From Raineyella sp034933565 (GTDB lineage Bacteria > Actinomycetota > Actinomycetes > Propionibacteriales > Propionibacteriaceae), in assembly GCF_034933565.1 (NCBI RefSeq), contig NZ_JAYFNG010000023.1, forward strand, positions 22,715-86,714: DNA of 64,000 nt, given 5' to 3'. The notes under the pieces were generated by a model that made no database searches, was not told the origin of the DNA, and saw only the letters and a list, made by a program, of their open reading frames with translations. Below, in pieces: positions 46,581 through 54,731 of the stretch (position 1 is its first letter; each line of letters opens with the position of its first letter). Position numbers and translations under genes: made by a program.

Positions 46581-47408
46581 ATGACTTCGGCACAGCGCGG
46601 ACCGGCCGGACCACCGGAGCCCTCCGGGGCCCGGGTCCGGTCGGTCCGTCGTCTCACCACCCGCAAACACCGTGACGCGGACGGCCAGTTCCTGGCCGAG
46701 GGCCGCCAGGCGGTCCGCGAGGCCCTGACGTACGGCGAGGTGGTCGCCCTGTGGGTGGACGGCGACCTCGCCGACCGACACGCCGACCTGCTCGCGCTCG
46801 CCGACGAGCACGCCGTCCCCGTGTACGGGGTCGGCGCCCGGCTGATCGCCGGACTCAGCGACACCGTCACCCCGCAGGGGATCGTCGCCCAGGTGGTCAC
46901 GCCCACTGCGACCCTCGACGCGGTCGTCGCCGCCGGCCCGCAGTTGGTGCTGGTCTGCGCCCAGATCCGCGACCCCGGCAACCTCGGGGCCGTCGTCCGC
47001 GTCGCCGACGCCTTCGGCGCCCAGGCCGTCGTCTGCACCCGCGGGTCGGTCGAGTGGACCAATCCCAAGGTCGTCCGCGCCAGCGTCGGGTCGGTCTTCC
47101 ACCTGCCCATCGTCACCGGCGTCGGCCTCGACGAGGTCACCGGTGCGCTGCGGAACGCGGGCGTGCAGGTGCTCGCCGCCGACGGTGGTGGCGCGGACCT
47201 GCAGGACTACGCCGCCCGGGGCCTGCTCACCCGGCCGACCGCCTGGGTGATGGGCAACGAGGCCTGGGGCCTGCCGGTGGAGGACGCCGCCCTCGCCGAC
47301 GCCGTGGTCGGGGTGCCGATCTGGGGGCGGGCCGAGAGCCTCAACCTCGCCACCGCCGCGGCCGTCTGCCTGTGGAGCACCGCCTCGGCGCAGCGCTCCG
47401 CCGGCTGA
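46581..47408 (+). CDS. TrmH/SpoU-family RNA 2'-O-methyltransferase
   Basis: A 275-residue SPOUT enzyme: an N-terminal L30e-like substrate-binding domain (RKHRDADGQFLAEGRQAVRE) and the C-terminal knot with NLGAVVRVADAFGA, VMGNEAWGLP and SLNLATAAAVCLW motifs. It methylates ribose in rRNA or tRNA using SAM; it is the usual neighbour of rplT. Starts 16 nt after rplT, so probably the last gene of that operon. Confidence 0.93.
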   Translation: MTSAQRGPAGPPEPSGARVRSVRRLTTRKHRDADGQFLAEGRQAVREALTYGEVVALWVDGDLADRHADLLALADEHAVPVYGVGARLIAGLSDTVTPQGIVAQVVTPTATLDAVVAAGPQLVLVCAQIRDPGNLGAVVRVADAFGAQAVVCTRGSVEWTNPKVVRASVGSVFHLPIVTGVGLDEVTGALRNAGVQVLAADGGGADLQDYAARGLLTRPTAWVMGNEAWGLPVEDAALADAVVGVPIWGRAESLNLATAAAVCLWSTASAQRSAG

Positions 47409-47480
47409 TCCGGCTGACGTACGATCGGCGTCCGGCGATGGGGCGACGATCGACCGGCCGCGGCTGATCCGTCCCTTTCG

Positions 47481-47515
47481 AACGGCTGACCGCTTCTCCG
47501 GGCAGGTCAGCCGTT
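47481..47515. terminator. hairpin between convergent genes
   Basis: AACGGCTGACC (47481-47491) pairs with GGTCAGCCGTT (47505-47515) across a 13-nt loop. The second arm includes the stop codon of the minus-strand gene. Confidence 0.55.
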
Positions 47516-48322
47516 GCCGTCGTTGCCGGTGTTGAAGCCCGGGATCTTCGGGAACTGGAAGCTGGGGAGGCTGCTGGGCAGCGTCACCGGCGCCGAGACG
47601 CTCGGCAGTCGGGTCGGGATCTGGGTGGGGACACTGATCAGCGGCGTGTGCGTGACGGTCACGGTCGTGGTCGCCGTGACCGTGGCGGTCACCGTCGGGC
47701 CCGGTACGGGGGCCCGGGTGGCGTCGCGGACGGCCGCCGCGAAGCCCATCACCACCAGTCCGATGACGACCCCCAGGGCGAGCATCAGCCGGGCCCGTCC
47801 CCGGCCCGGGCGGGTGCTCCCCGGCGAGGCCGGGTCGATCGGCGGGGCCGCCGGCGACCGGGTGGGGGACGGCTGGACGGGCTGCTGGCCCGGGCCGTAC
47901 GCCGCTGCGCGCTGGCGGGCCACGTAGTCCGCGTCGTAGAAGCTGTGCCGCACCTCGCGGTAGGGCTGGTCGTCGACACCCTCGTGATAGGCCGGGAGCC
48001 GGCCGGTGTCCGGCTCGTCCGCGGCGGTCCAGGCCCGGGTGGTGGAGCCGTCCGTGCCGTACGTGGCGCCATATGGTGCAGTGTCCGGACCAGCGGACGA
48101 GGGGCCGGCGTACGAGGGGCCGGGCCGGGTCGGGTCGTACGCCCGGGTGGCGTCGTCACCAGGAGCCCGGCCGGGGTCGAACGCGCTGGTGGCCTGGTCG
48201 GAGCCGCCGAAGACGTGCGTCCGCTGCTCATCGCCCGCAGCGGGCCGCCGACCGGTGTCACCGGGCCGGCGGGACGGGTCGGGCACGCCGAAGGCCTGCG
48301 TCGGCTGGTCGTCCTGGCCCAT
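47507..48322 (-). CDS. single-pass membrane protein, Thr/Pro-rich outside
   Basis: A 271-residue protein with a long hydrophilic, disordered N-terminal part (about 1-170; low-complexity Asp/Pro/Gly/Thr), one membrane helix (about 180-202, LMLALGVVIGLVVMGFAAAV) and an external Thr/Val/Pro-rich stalk (TVTATVTATTTVTVTHTP). The layout is typical of actinobacterial cell-surface anchors; no enzyme domain is seen. CCCACAGGAGGTGCC before ATG 48322 is a near-perfect ribosome binding site. Confidence 0.72.
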   Translation of the reverse strand: MGQDDQPTQAFGVPDPSRRPGDTGRRPAAGDEQRTHVFGGSDQATSAFDPGRAPGDDATRAYDPTRPGPSYAGPSSAGPDTAPYGATYGTDGSTTRAWTAADEPDTGRLPAYHEGVDDQPYREVRHSFYDADYVARQRAAAYGPGQQPVQPSPTRSPAAPPIDPASPGSTRPGRGRARLMLALGVVIGLVVMGFAAAVRDATRAPVPGPTVTATVTATTTVTVTHTPLISVPTQIPTRLPSVSAPVTLPSSLPSFQFPKIPGFNTGNDGNG

Positions 48323-48405
48323 GGCACCTCCTGTGGGACGGTCCTCTCGACGGTACTGGCGGCCGGCGGCACAGACAAACCCCGGACGGCCCCTCTTCGG
48401 CAGCG

Positions 48406-48444
48406 GTCCGTGACACCAGTCCACGACACCGGTCCACGACACCG
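48406..48444 (+). repeat. 13-bp tandem repeat, three copies
   Basis: GTCC(G/A)(T/C)GACACC(A/G) at 48406-48418, 48419-48431 and 48432-48444, with looser copies downstream to about 48490, in the divergent spacer before the AlkB-like gene. Confidence 0.8.
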
Positions 48445-48518
48445 GCCTGTGAAACCTGCACCTGACACCTGTCGGTGGCACCGGTCCTGTAACAGAGGAG
48501 CCGGGGATCACCCACCTC

Positions 48519-48547
48519 TTGTCGTCGAACAGATGATCGAATATTCT
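48519..48547 (+). promoter_or_regulatory. leaderless promoter of AlkB-like gene
   Basis: TTGTCG (48519-48524) and TATTCT (48542-48547) are 17 nt apart, and the -10 lies 6 nt before GTG 48554. Both elements and the start codon are in register. Confidence 0.6.
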
Positions 48548-48553
48548 GGTCGT

Positions 48554-49174
48554 GTGCTGCAACCCACACTGCTCGACCGCCTCGACGACCCGGCGCCCGG
48601 CCCGGTGGGCAGGGGGGCGCGTCGGCTGCCGCTGGCCGGCGGCGCCTGGGTTGACCTGCGGATGGGCTGGCTGGCCGGCGCCGAGTCGCTCTTCGAGGCC
48701 CTGCTCGAGGGGGTCGACTGGCGGGGCGACCGGCGCCTGATGTACGACACGGTCGTCGACGTGCCGCGGCTCACCCGCCACTACGGCGCCGGGGACGAGC
48801 TGCCCCACCCGGTGCTCGAGTCCTGCCGGCTGGCGCTGGGCGCCCACTACCGTGCCGAGTTGGGGGAGGAGTTCAGCACCGTGGGACTGTGTCTCTACCG
48901 CGACGGCCGGGACTCGGTGGCCTGGCACGGCGATCGGATCGGGCGCTCCCGCACCGAGGACACCATGGTGGCGATCCTGTCACTCGGCGATCGCCGACCG
49001 CTGCTGCTGCGTCCGCGCGGCGGGGGCAGATCAGTGTCCCTGCCCCTGCACCAGGGTGACCTGGTGGTCATGGGCGGCTCGTGCCAGCGCACCTGGGAGC
49101 ACTGCATCCCCAAGACCCGCAAACCGGTGGGGCCACGGATCTCAGTGCAATTCCGTCCCCGCGGAGTGGCCTGA
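48554..49174 (+). CDS. AlkB-like 2-oxoglutarate/Fe(II) oxygenase
   Basis: A 206-residue AlkB-family dioxygenase, which oxidatively removes alkyl groups from DNA or RNA bases. The iron site is WHGDRIGRS (HxD, about residues 124-126) and a distal His in TWEHCIPKT; RISVQFRP at the end carries the 2-oxoglutarate Arg. GTG 48554 is chosen over ATG 48533 because the TATTCT box would put the transcript start at the GTG. The 3' end overlaps the convergent glycerate kinase gene by 33 nt. Confidence 0.88.
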   Translation: MLQPTLLDRLDDPAPGPVGRGARRLPLAGGAWVDLRMGWLAGAESLFEALLEGVDWRGDRRLMYDTVVDVPRLTRHYGAGDELPHPVLESCRLALGAHYRAELGEEFSTVGLCLYRDGRDSVAWHGDRIGRSRTEDTMVAILSLGDRRPLLLRPRGGGRSVSLPLHQGDLVVMGGSCQRTWEHCIPKTRKPVGPRISVQFRPRGVA

Positions 49175-50314
49175 GGCGCCCGCCAGGTAGATCCGGACGA
49201 CCGTGGCCGTCGCCCGCTCGAGGTTGCCGGGACCGTTCCGCAGTGCGGCGGCGAGGTCGGTCACCTCGTGCAGGATGGGCACGAGGGCGGTGACGCCATG
49301 GTCCAGCAGCGCCTCCGCGTCGGACGTGACACGTCCCGCCAGCACGACGCACGGCACCTCCGTCGCGGCCGCGATCCGGGCCACCCCGGCCACGGTCTTG
49401 CCGGACAGGGTCTGGGCATCGACGGAGCCCTCGCCGGTCAGGACGAGAGAAGCATCACCCACGGCCTGCGCCAGGCCCACCGTCTCGGCGAGCAGCTCGA
49501 CCCCCGGCCGAGTGGCCGCGTCGAGGAAGGCCATCAACGCCCAGCCGAGTCCTCCCGCGGCCCCGGCACCCGGACGTACGGACATCTCCCGGGCCGCCGC
49601 CGGCGAGACCGCCACCAGACGCTCCAGCAGGACGTCGAGTTCGTGGACCTGGTCCGCTGAAGCGCCCTTCTGTGGCCCGAAGGTCACGCTCGCCCCCTGC
49701 GGGCCGAGCAGTGGGTTCGTGACGTCACAGGCCGCCTCGACCTCGAGGCGGGCCAGCCGTGGATCGAGTCCGGACAGATCCAGCCGGTCCAGGCGGCGAA
49801 GCCCCTCGGGGGTCGGTGGCACCGGGCGGCCCTCGCGGTCGAGGAACTGTGCTCCCAGTGCGCTGAGCATGCCGGCGCCGCCGTCGGTGGTCGCCGAGCC
49901 GCCGAGGCCGACGATGAGCCGGTGCGCGCCGCCGTCCAGTGCCGCCCGGATCAGGTCGCCGACGCCGCGGGAGTCCGACGTCATGATGTCGCGGTCCGCC
50001 GGGGCGATCATGCCGAGCCCGACCGCCGAGGCGACATCGATCACCGCGAGGTCGTCGAGGTGCACCAGTGTGGCGGTCGCGGCACGACCGCGGGCATCGG
50101 TGATCCGGACCGGTGAGCGCTCCGCCGCCAGGGCCGTGCCGATCGCGTCGGCGAAGCCCTCGCCCCCGTCGGACATCGGCACCCGGACACAGACCGCGTC
50201 CGGGGCCACGGCCAGGATCCCCCTCGCCATCGCCTCGGCCGCCTGCACGGCCGTCATCGACTCCTTGAACGAGTCCGGTGCCAGCACCACCGTCAGGGGT
50301 GAGGTCTTCGCCAC
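49142..50314 (-). CDS. glxK: glycerate kinase (GlxK family)
   Basis: A 390-residue type I glycerate 2-kinase: VVLAPDSFKESMTAVQAAEA at the start, PMSDGGEGFADA, IGLGGSATTDGGAGML (VGLGGSATTDGGAGM) and GALVLTGEGSVDAQT-like sequence (LVLTGEGSVDAQTLSGKT). It phosphorylates D-glycerate with ATP, linking glyoxylate or glycerate use to glycolysis. GTG 50314 has GAGGAGG upstream. It overlaps the AlkB-like gene tail to tail. Confidence 0.93.
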   Translation of the reverse strand: MAKTSPLTVVLAPDSFKESMTAVQAAEAMARGILAVAPDAVCVRVPMSDGGEGFADAIGTALAAERSPVRITDARGRAATATLVHLDDLAVIDVASAVGLGMIAPADRDIMTSDSRGVGDLIRAALDGGAHRLIVGLGGSATTDGGAGMLSALGAQFLDREGRPVPPTPEGLRRLDRLDLSGLDPRLARLEVEAACDVTNPLLGPQGASVTFGPQKGASADQVHELDVLLERLVAVSPAAAREMSVRPGAGAAGGLGWALMAFLDAATRPGVELLAETVGLAQAVGDASLVLTGEGSVDAQTLSGKTVAGVARIAAATEVPCVVLAGRVTSDAEALLDHGVTALVPILHEVTDLAAALRNGPGNLERATATVVRIYLAGASGHSAGTELH

Positions 50315-50613
50315 GATTCCTCCTCGTCCTGGGCTGCCCTGTCATCCGCCCGTTCGTCGTCCGGCTGCGCTGTTGCCCGTCCGGCCCGGTTCGCGCTCGC
50401 GGAGCCTGCCCGGAGGGAAAGTTGCGTCGTCCGGCGGTCCTGCCGGCCTTCTGCAGTGTCCTGGCCCGTCTGCAGTCGCGCCCGTCTGCAGTCATCATCG
50501 ACGAGTGCGGGGACCGTCGTCATCCCACGGGTTCGCCGCCCGGCGTGCCAACTCCTAGACTTGGCCGGGGTGTCGGCAGGGTGCCGGGGCCGTACGGAAC
50601 GCGAGGGGAGCCC
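50315..50613 (+). other. glxK-pheS divergent spacer
   Basis: No gene is supported. It holds a tandem repeat (50464-50493), a candidate pheS -10 TAGACT at 50556-50561, and GAGGGGAG before pheS. I see no T-box or Phe-rich leader peptide. Confidence 0.5.
50464..50493 (+). repeat. 16-bp tandem repeat
   Basis: GCCCGTCTGCAGTC occurs at 50464-50477 and 50480-50493, with a diverged copy (TTCTGCAGTGTC) just upstream. Confidence 0.75.
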
Positions 50614-51723
50614 ATGTCAGGGCCGAACACGAACTATGACCCGGTGGAGACGACGCCGCTGCAGCTGGAAGCGCTCGAGCAGATGGTTGCCGAGGCCAAG
50701 GCGGCGTTCACCGCGGCGGTGACCGTTGCCGACCTCAAGGCGGCGCGCATCGCCCACACCGGTGACCGTTCCCCCCTCGCCCTGGCCAACCGGGAGATCG
50801 GTGCGCTGCCACCGCAGGCCCGCAAGGAGGCCGGTCAGCGGATCGGCAGGGCCCGCGGCGAGGTGAACAAGGCCCTCAAGGCGCGCGAGGAGATCGTCCG
50901 CGCCGCCGAGCTCGAGCGCATCCTCACCGAGGAACGGGTGGACGTCACCCTGCCCGTCGAACTGGCCCCGGCCGGCGCCGTCCACCCGATCACCGGCCTG
51001 ATGGACCGGGTCGCGGAGATCTTCGTGGCGATGGGCTGGGAGATCGCCGAAGGGCCGGAGGCCGAGGCCGAGTGGGTCAACTTCGACGCCCTCAACCTGC
51101 ACGCCGACCATCCGGCCCGGCAGATGCAGGACACCCTCTACCTCGCCCCGGTCGAGAACAACACCCTGCTGCGCACCCACACCTCGCCGGTGCAGGTGCG
51201 GACGATGCTCGACCGCGAGCCCCCCATCTACGTCGTCTGCCCGGGCAAGGTCTACCGGGCCGACGAGCTGGACGCGACCCACGTGCCCGTCTTCCATCAG
51301 GTCGAGGGGCTCTGCATCGACAAGGGCATCACCTTCGCCCACCTGCGCGGCACCCTGGAGCACTTCGCCCGGGCCATGTTCGGCGACGTGAAGACCCGGA
51401 TGCGGCCCAACTACTTCCCGTTCACCGAGCCGAGCGCCGAGGTCGACCTCGAGTGTTTCGTCTGCCACGGCGAGTCCGTCGGTGACCCGGACCACCCCTG
51501 CCGCACCTGCAACTCCGAGGGCTGGATCGAATGGGGCGGCTGTGGCGTCGTCAACCCGCGGGTGCTGCGCGCCGCCGGCATCGACCCCGACGTCCACTCC
51601 GGCTTCGCCTTCGGGATGGGGATCGAGCGGACCCTGATGTTCCGCAACGACGCCGCCGACATGCGCGACATGATCGAGGGCGACATCCGCTTCAGCCGTT
51701 CTCTCCTGGGAGGTGCCCGATGA
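50614..51723 (+). CDS. pheS: phenylalanyl-tRNA synthetase alpha subunit
   Basis: A 369-residue alpha subunit. An N-terminal coiled coil (to about 90) precedes the class II catalytic core with HPITGLMDRV, motif 2 VYRADELDATHVPVFHQVEG (in part) and motif 3 GFGMGIERTLM-type sequence (FAFGMGIERTLMFR). A Cys-rich ECFVCHG...CRTCNSEGW insert, usual in actinobacterial PheS, probably binds zinc. ATG 50614 has GAGGGGAG upstream and pheT overlaps its stop. Confidence 0.96.
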   Translation: MSGPNTNYDPVETTPLQLEALEQMVAEAKAAFTAAVTVADLKAARIAHTGDRSPLALANREIGALPPQARKEAGQRIGRARGEVNKALKAREEIVRAAELERILTEERVDVTLPVELAPAGAVHPITGLMDRVAEIFVAMGWEIAEGPEAEAEWVNFDALNLHADHPARQMQDTLYLAPVENNTLLRTHTSPVQVRTMLDREPPIYVVCPGKVYRADELDATHVPVFHQVEGLCIDKGITFAHLRGTLEHFARAMFGDVKTRMRPNYFPFTEPSAEVDLECFVCHGESVGDPDHPCRTCNSEGWIEWGGCGVVNPRVLRAAGIDPDVHSGFAFGMGIERTLMFRNDAADMRDMIEGDIRFSRSLLGGAR

Positions 51724-54221
51724 AGGCCCCGCTGTCCTGGCTGCGCGAGTACGTCGCGCTGCCCGAGGCCCTCGAGGCCCGCGAGCTCGCCGAGGAACTC
51801 ATCACCTACGGCCACGAGGTCGAGCAGGTCGAGTCGGCCGGCGCCGACGTCACCGGCCCCGTCGTGGTCGGGCGGGTGCTGGACCTGGAGAAGACGCCGC
51901 AGAAGAACGGCAAGGTCATCAACTGGTGCCATGTCGACGTCGGCGCGCACAACGACCCCGAGACCGGCAATCGCGGCATCATCTGCGGCGCCCACAACTT
52001 CGTCGCCGGCGACCTCGTCGTGGTGGCGCTGCCGGGCGCGGTGCTGCCGGGCGACTTCGCCATCGCCTCCCGCAAGACGTACGGCCACCTCTCCGACGGG
52101 ATGATATGCTCCAGCGCCGAGCTGGGCCTCGGGGACGACGGCGGGCACGGCATCATCGTGCTCGGCGCCACCGACGACGAGGGCAACGCCCTGGTCCCGG
52201 GTCAGGACGCCGAGCCGCTGCTGCACCTGCGCGAGGACGTCCTCGACATCGCCGTCACCCCGGACATGGGCTACTGCCTGTCGATCCGTGGCCTGGCCCG
52301 CGAGGCCGCCGAGGCGACCGGCGCGACGTTCACCGACGTCATCGACCGGGACGTCCCGGCCCCCAGTGCGGCCGGCTTCCCCGTCACCGTGCAGGACCCC
52401 GCGGGCTGCCCGGTGTTCGTCGCCCTGCGTCTCACCGGCTTCGACCCGGCCGCCCCGAGCCCGCGCTGGATGCAGCGGCGGCTCTCGCTGTCGGGCATGC
52501 GGCCGATCTCACTGGGTGTCGATGTCACCAACTACGTGATGCTCGAGACCGGTCAGCCGCTGCACGCGTACGACGCCGCCACCCTGCAGGGCGGCATCGT
52601 GGTGCGCCGGGCGAGTGCGGGCGAGACGATGATCACCTTGGACGGGGTGACCCGGACCCTCGATCCCGCCGACCTGCTGATCACCGACGACTCCGGGCCG
52701 ATCGGCCTGGCCGGCGTGATGGGCGGGGAGCACACCGAGCTGCGCGGCACGACGACCGAGATCATCCTCGAGTCGGCGAACTTCGACATGCTGTCGATGG
52801 CGCGGACCTCGCGCCGGCACGGCCTGGCCTCCGAGGCGGCCCGGCGCAACGAGCGCGGGGTCGACCCGAACGCGGCGTACGCGGCCGCCCACCGGGCCGC
52901 CGCACTGCTCGTCGAGTTCGGCGGCGCCACCCTCGACACCGCCGAGACGGTGGTCGGCACGGTGCCCGCGGCACCGGTGCAGACCATCGACCTCGACCTG
53001 CCCGCCCGCATCCTCGGCACCGACATCACCGAGGAGGCGACGATCCGCTACCTGCAGGGCGGCGGCACCCGGGTCGAGCGGGACGGTGACCGGCTCACCC
53101 TCACCCCGCCGACCTGGCGCCCCGACCTCGTCGATCCGTACGACTACGTCGAGGAGGTCGGCCGCAAGGTCGGCCTGGACACCATCGAAGGGGTGCTCCC
53201 GCCCGCCCCGTCCGGCCGGGGCTTCACCTCGTCCCAGCGGGCCCGCCGGGCCCTCGACACGGCGCTGCCGACCGCCGGCTACACCGAGGTGCTCAGCTTC
53301 CCGTTCATGGCCGACGCCGACCTGGACCGGATGGGGGTGCCGGTCGACGACCCGCGCCGCGACCTGGTCCGGCTCGCCAACCCGCTGTCCGACGTCCAGC
53401 CGGCCATGCGCTCGACCCTGCTGCCGGGCCTGTTCGGCGCCGTCGCCCGCAACACCTCCCGCGGTCTGGACGACCTGGCACTGTACGAGCAGGGTGAGGT
53501 GTTCCGCGGCGCGGAGCGTCCCGCCGCTCCCCGGCTGGCGGTCGACCGGCGCCCGACCGAGGAGGAGATCGACCGGCTGACGGCCGCCCTGCCCGCGCAG
53601 CCCCGTCATCTCGCCTGCGTCCTGGCCGGTGCCTGGCGTCGGGCCGGGTGGGCCGGGCCGGCGGAGCCGGTCTCCTGGGTGCACGCCGTGCACTTCGCCG
53701 AGACCGCGGCAGGGACGCTGGGCCTGCGACTGACCCGCGGTGCCGCCACCGTCGCCCCCTGGCACCCCGGCCGCTGCGCCGAGCTGTCGGTCGACGGCCG
53801 GGTCGTCGGCCACGCCGGCGAGCTGCACCCCACGGTCTGCGAGGCGTACGGGCTGCCGGCCCGCACCTGCGCCGCCGAGCTGGATCTCGACCTGCTGATC
53901 GAGCTGGCCCCGGCCGGCGGCACGGTGGCCGAGATCTCCTCCCGCCCGGTGGCGAAGGAGGACGTCGCCCTCGTCGTCGACAGCACGGTCCCGGCCGCCG
54001 CGGTCGAGGCCGCGCTGGTCCGGGGTGCCGGGGAGCTGCTCGAGTCGATCCGGCTGTTCGACCTCTACGAGGGCGAGCAGATCCCGGTCGGCAAGAAGTC
54101 CCTGGCGTACGCCCTGCGCTTCCGGGCGCCCGACCGGACGCTGAAGGACAAGGAAGCGATCGCCGCCCGGGACGCGGCGGTCGCCGCGGCCGCCGAGCTG
54201 GGGGCCGAGCTCCGGGCATGA
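51720..54221 (+). CDS. pheT: phenylalanyl-tRNA synthetase beta subunit
   Basis: An 833-residue beta subunit, full length: PLSWLREYVALPE at the start, the tRNA-binding OB domain (about 40-150), B3/B4 editing domain (PISLGVDVTNYVMLETGQPLHAYD, in part), B5 (EEVGRKVGLDTIEG), the catalytic-like core and the C-terminal anticodon-binding RRM-like domain (SRPVAKEDVALVV). It pairs with PheS as alpha2beta2. ATG 51720 overlaps the pheS stop (ATGA). Confidence 0.96.
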   Translation: MKAPLSWLREYVALPEALEARELAEELITYGHEVEQVESAGADVTGPVVVGRVLDLEKTPQKNGKVINWCHVDVGAHNDPETGNRGIICGAHNFVAGDLVVVALPGAVLPGDFAIASRKTYGHLSDGMICSSAELGLGDDGGHGIIVLGATDDEGNALVPGQDAEPLLHLREDVLDIAVTPDMGYCLSIRGLAREAAEATGATFTDVIDRDVPAPSAAGFPVTVQDPAGCPVFVALRLTGFDPAAPSPRWMQRRLSLSGMRPISLGVDVTNYVMLETGQPLHAYDAATLQGGIVVRRASAGETMITLDGVTRTLDPADLLITDDSGPIGLAGVMGGEHTELRGTTTEIILESANFDMLSMARTSRRHGLASEAARRNERGVDPNAAYAAAHRAAALLVEFGGATLDTAETVVGTVPAAPVQTIDLDLPARILGTDITEEATIRYLQGGGTRVERDGDRLTLTPPTWRPDLVDPYDYVEEVGRKVGLDTIEGVLPPAPSGRGFTSSQRARRALDTALPTAGYTEVLSFPFMADADLDRMGVPVDDPRRDLVRLANPLSDVQPAMRSTLLPGLFGAVARNTSRGLDDLALYEQGEVFRGAERPAAPRLAVDRRPTEEEIDRLTAALPAQPRHLACVLAGAWRRAGWAGPAEPVSWVHAVHFAETAAGTLGLRLTRGAATVAPWHPGRCAELSVDGRVVGHAGELHPTVCEAYGLPARTCAAELDLDLLIELAPAGGTVAEISSRPVAKEDVALVVDSTVPAAAVEAALVRGAGELLESIRLFDLYEGEQIPVGKKSLAYALRFRAPDRTLKDKEAIAARDAAVAAAAELGAELRA

Positions 54222-54296
54222 TCCTCGTGAGCAGGCCCGGTCGATGACCCTCGTGAGCAGACCCGGGTCGACGACCCCCGCGATCAGGATCAGCCG
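54218..54296 (+). repeat. 26-27-bp tandem repeats from the pheT stop codon
   Basis: Imperfect units 54218-54243, 54244-54270 and 54271-54296 (ATGA(T/C)CCTCGTGAGCAG type) start at the pheT stop, and the first codons of the next gene (from 54297) look like a fourth copy. Confidence 0.75.
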
Positions 54297-54620
54297 ATGA
54301 CCCTCGCCATCAGGGTCGCCTGGCTGGTCTACGGGCTCTACGCCCTGCTGCTGGCCGTCGGGAGCTTCTCCGTCAGCCTGTGGGCCGCCCTCCTCTTCTG
54401 GGGGGCGGCGGTCGGCGTCGTGGCGTACGTCCTGGCGCGCAGCATCGCCGGGGCCTACGTCGCGGCGGCCCTGATCGCCATCGGCCCGCTGGTCGTCAAC
54501 GCCACCAGCCGGTCCGCACTGTTCGGCGTCGTCTACCTGGTGGTCAACGCGGCGCTGGCGGCGGTGATGGGCTGGCTGGCGTACGTCGCCCGGCGCCGCG
54601 CCGACGCCGGACGGTACTGA
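54297..54620 (+). CDS. small polytopic membrane protein
   Basis: A 107-residue, very hydrophobic protein with four predicted helices (about residues 5-25, 28-48, 52-70, 75-98) and a short basic tail. No family recognised. Its 5' codons are part of a tandem repeat that starts in the pheT stop, so its upstream region may have been created by duplication. Function unknown. Confidence 0.65.
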   Translation: MTLAIRVAWLVYGLYALLLAVGSFSVSLWAALLFWGAAVGVVAYVLARSIAGAYVAAALIAIGPLVVNATSRSALFGVVYLVVNAALAAVMGWLAYVARRRADAGRY

Positions 54621-54696
54621 CCGTCCGCCGGACCCCGCGGCGCCGCCCGGTTCCTCTCCGGATCACGTCGTCCCGGACCGACGTCGTCCAGACCGA

Positions 54697-54730
54697 TGCA
54701 TATTCATTCATTCTGTGGCATAGTTATGCG
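54697..54730 (+). promoter_or_regulatory. two ArgR-type boxes (ARG boxes) before argC
   Basis: TGCATATTCATTCA (54697-54710) fits the TGnAT-N4-ATTCA ARG-box half-site layout, and GGCATAGTTATGCG (54717-54730) contains the perfect dyad GCATAGTTATGC... core GCATA/TATGC. Centres are 20 bp apart, close to the 21 bp of paired boxes bound by ArgR hexamers in other bacteria. The second box covers the -10 and argR is in the same operon. Confidence 0.65.
54719..54724 (+). promoter_or_regulatory. -10 of leaderless argC promoter
   Basis: CATAGT lies 7 nt before ATG 54732 and inside the second ArgR-type box, so repressor binding would block the promoter directly. Confidence 0.5.
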
Positions 54731-54731
54731 C

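Noticed and set aside
50315..50613. T-box or Phe-rich leader peptide before pheS
   Set aside because: No specifier/T-box sequence and no short Phe-rich frame found.
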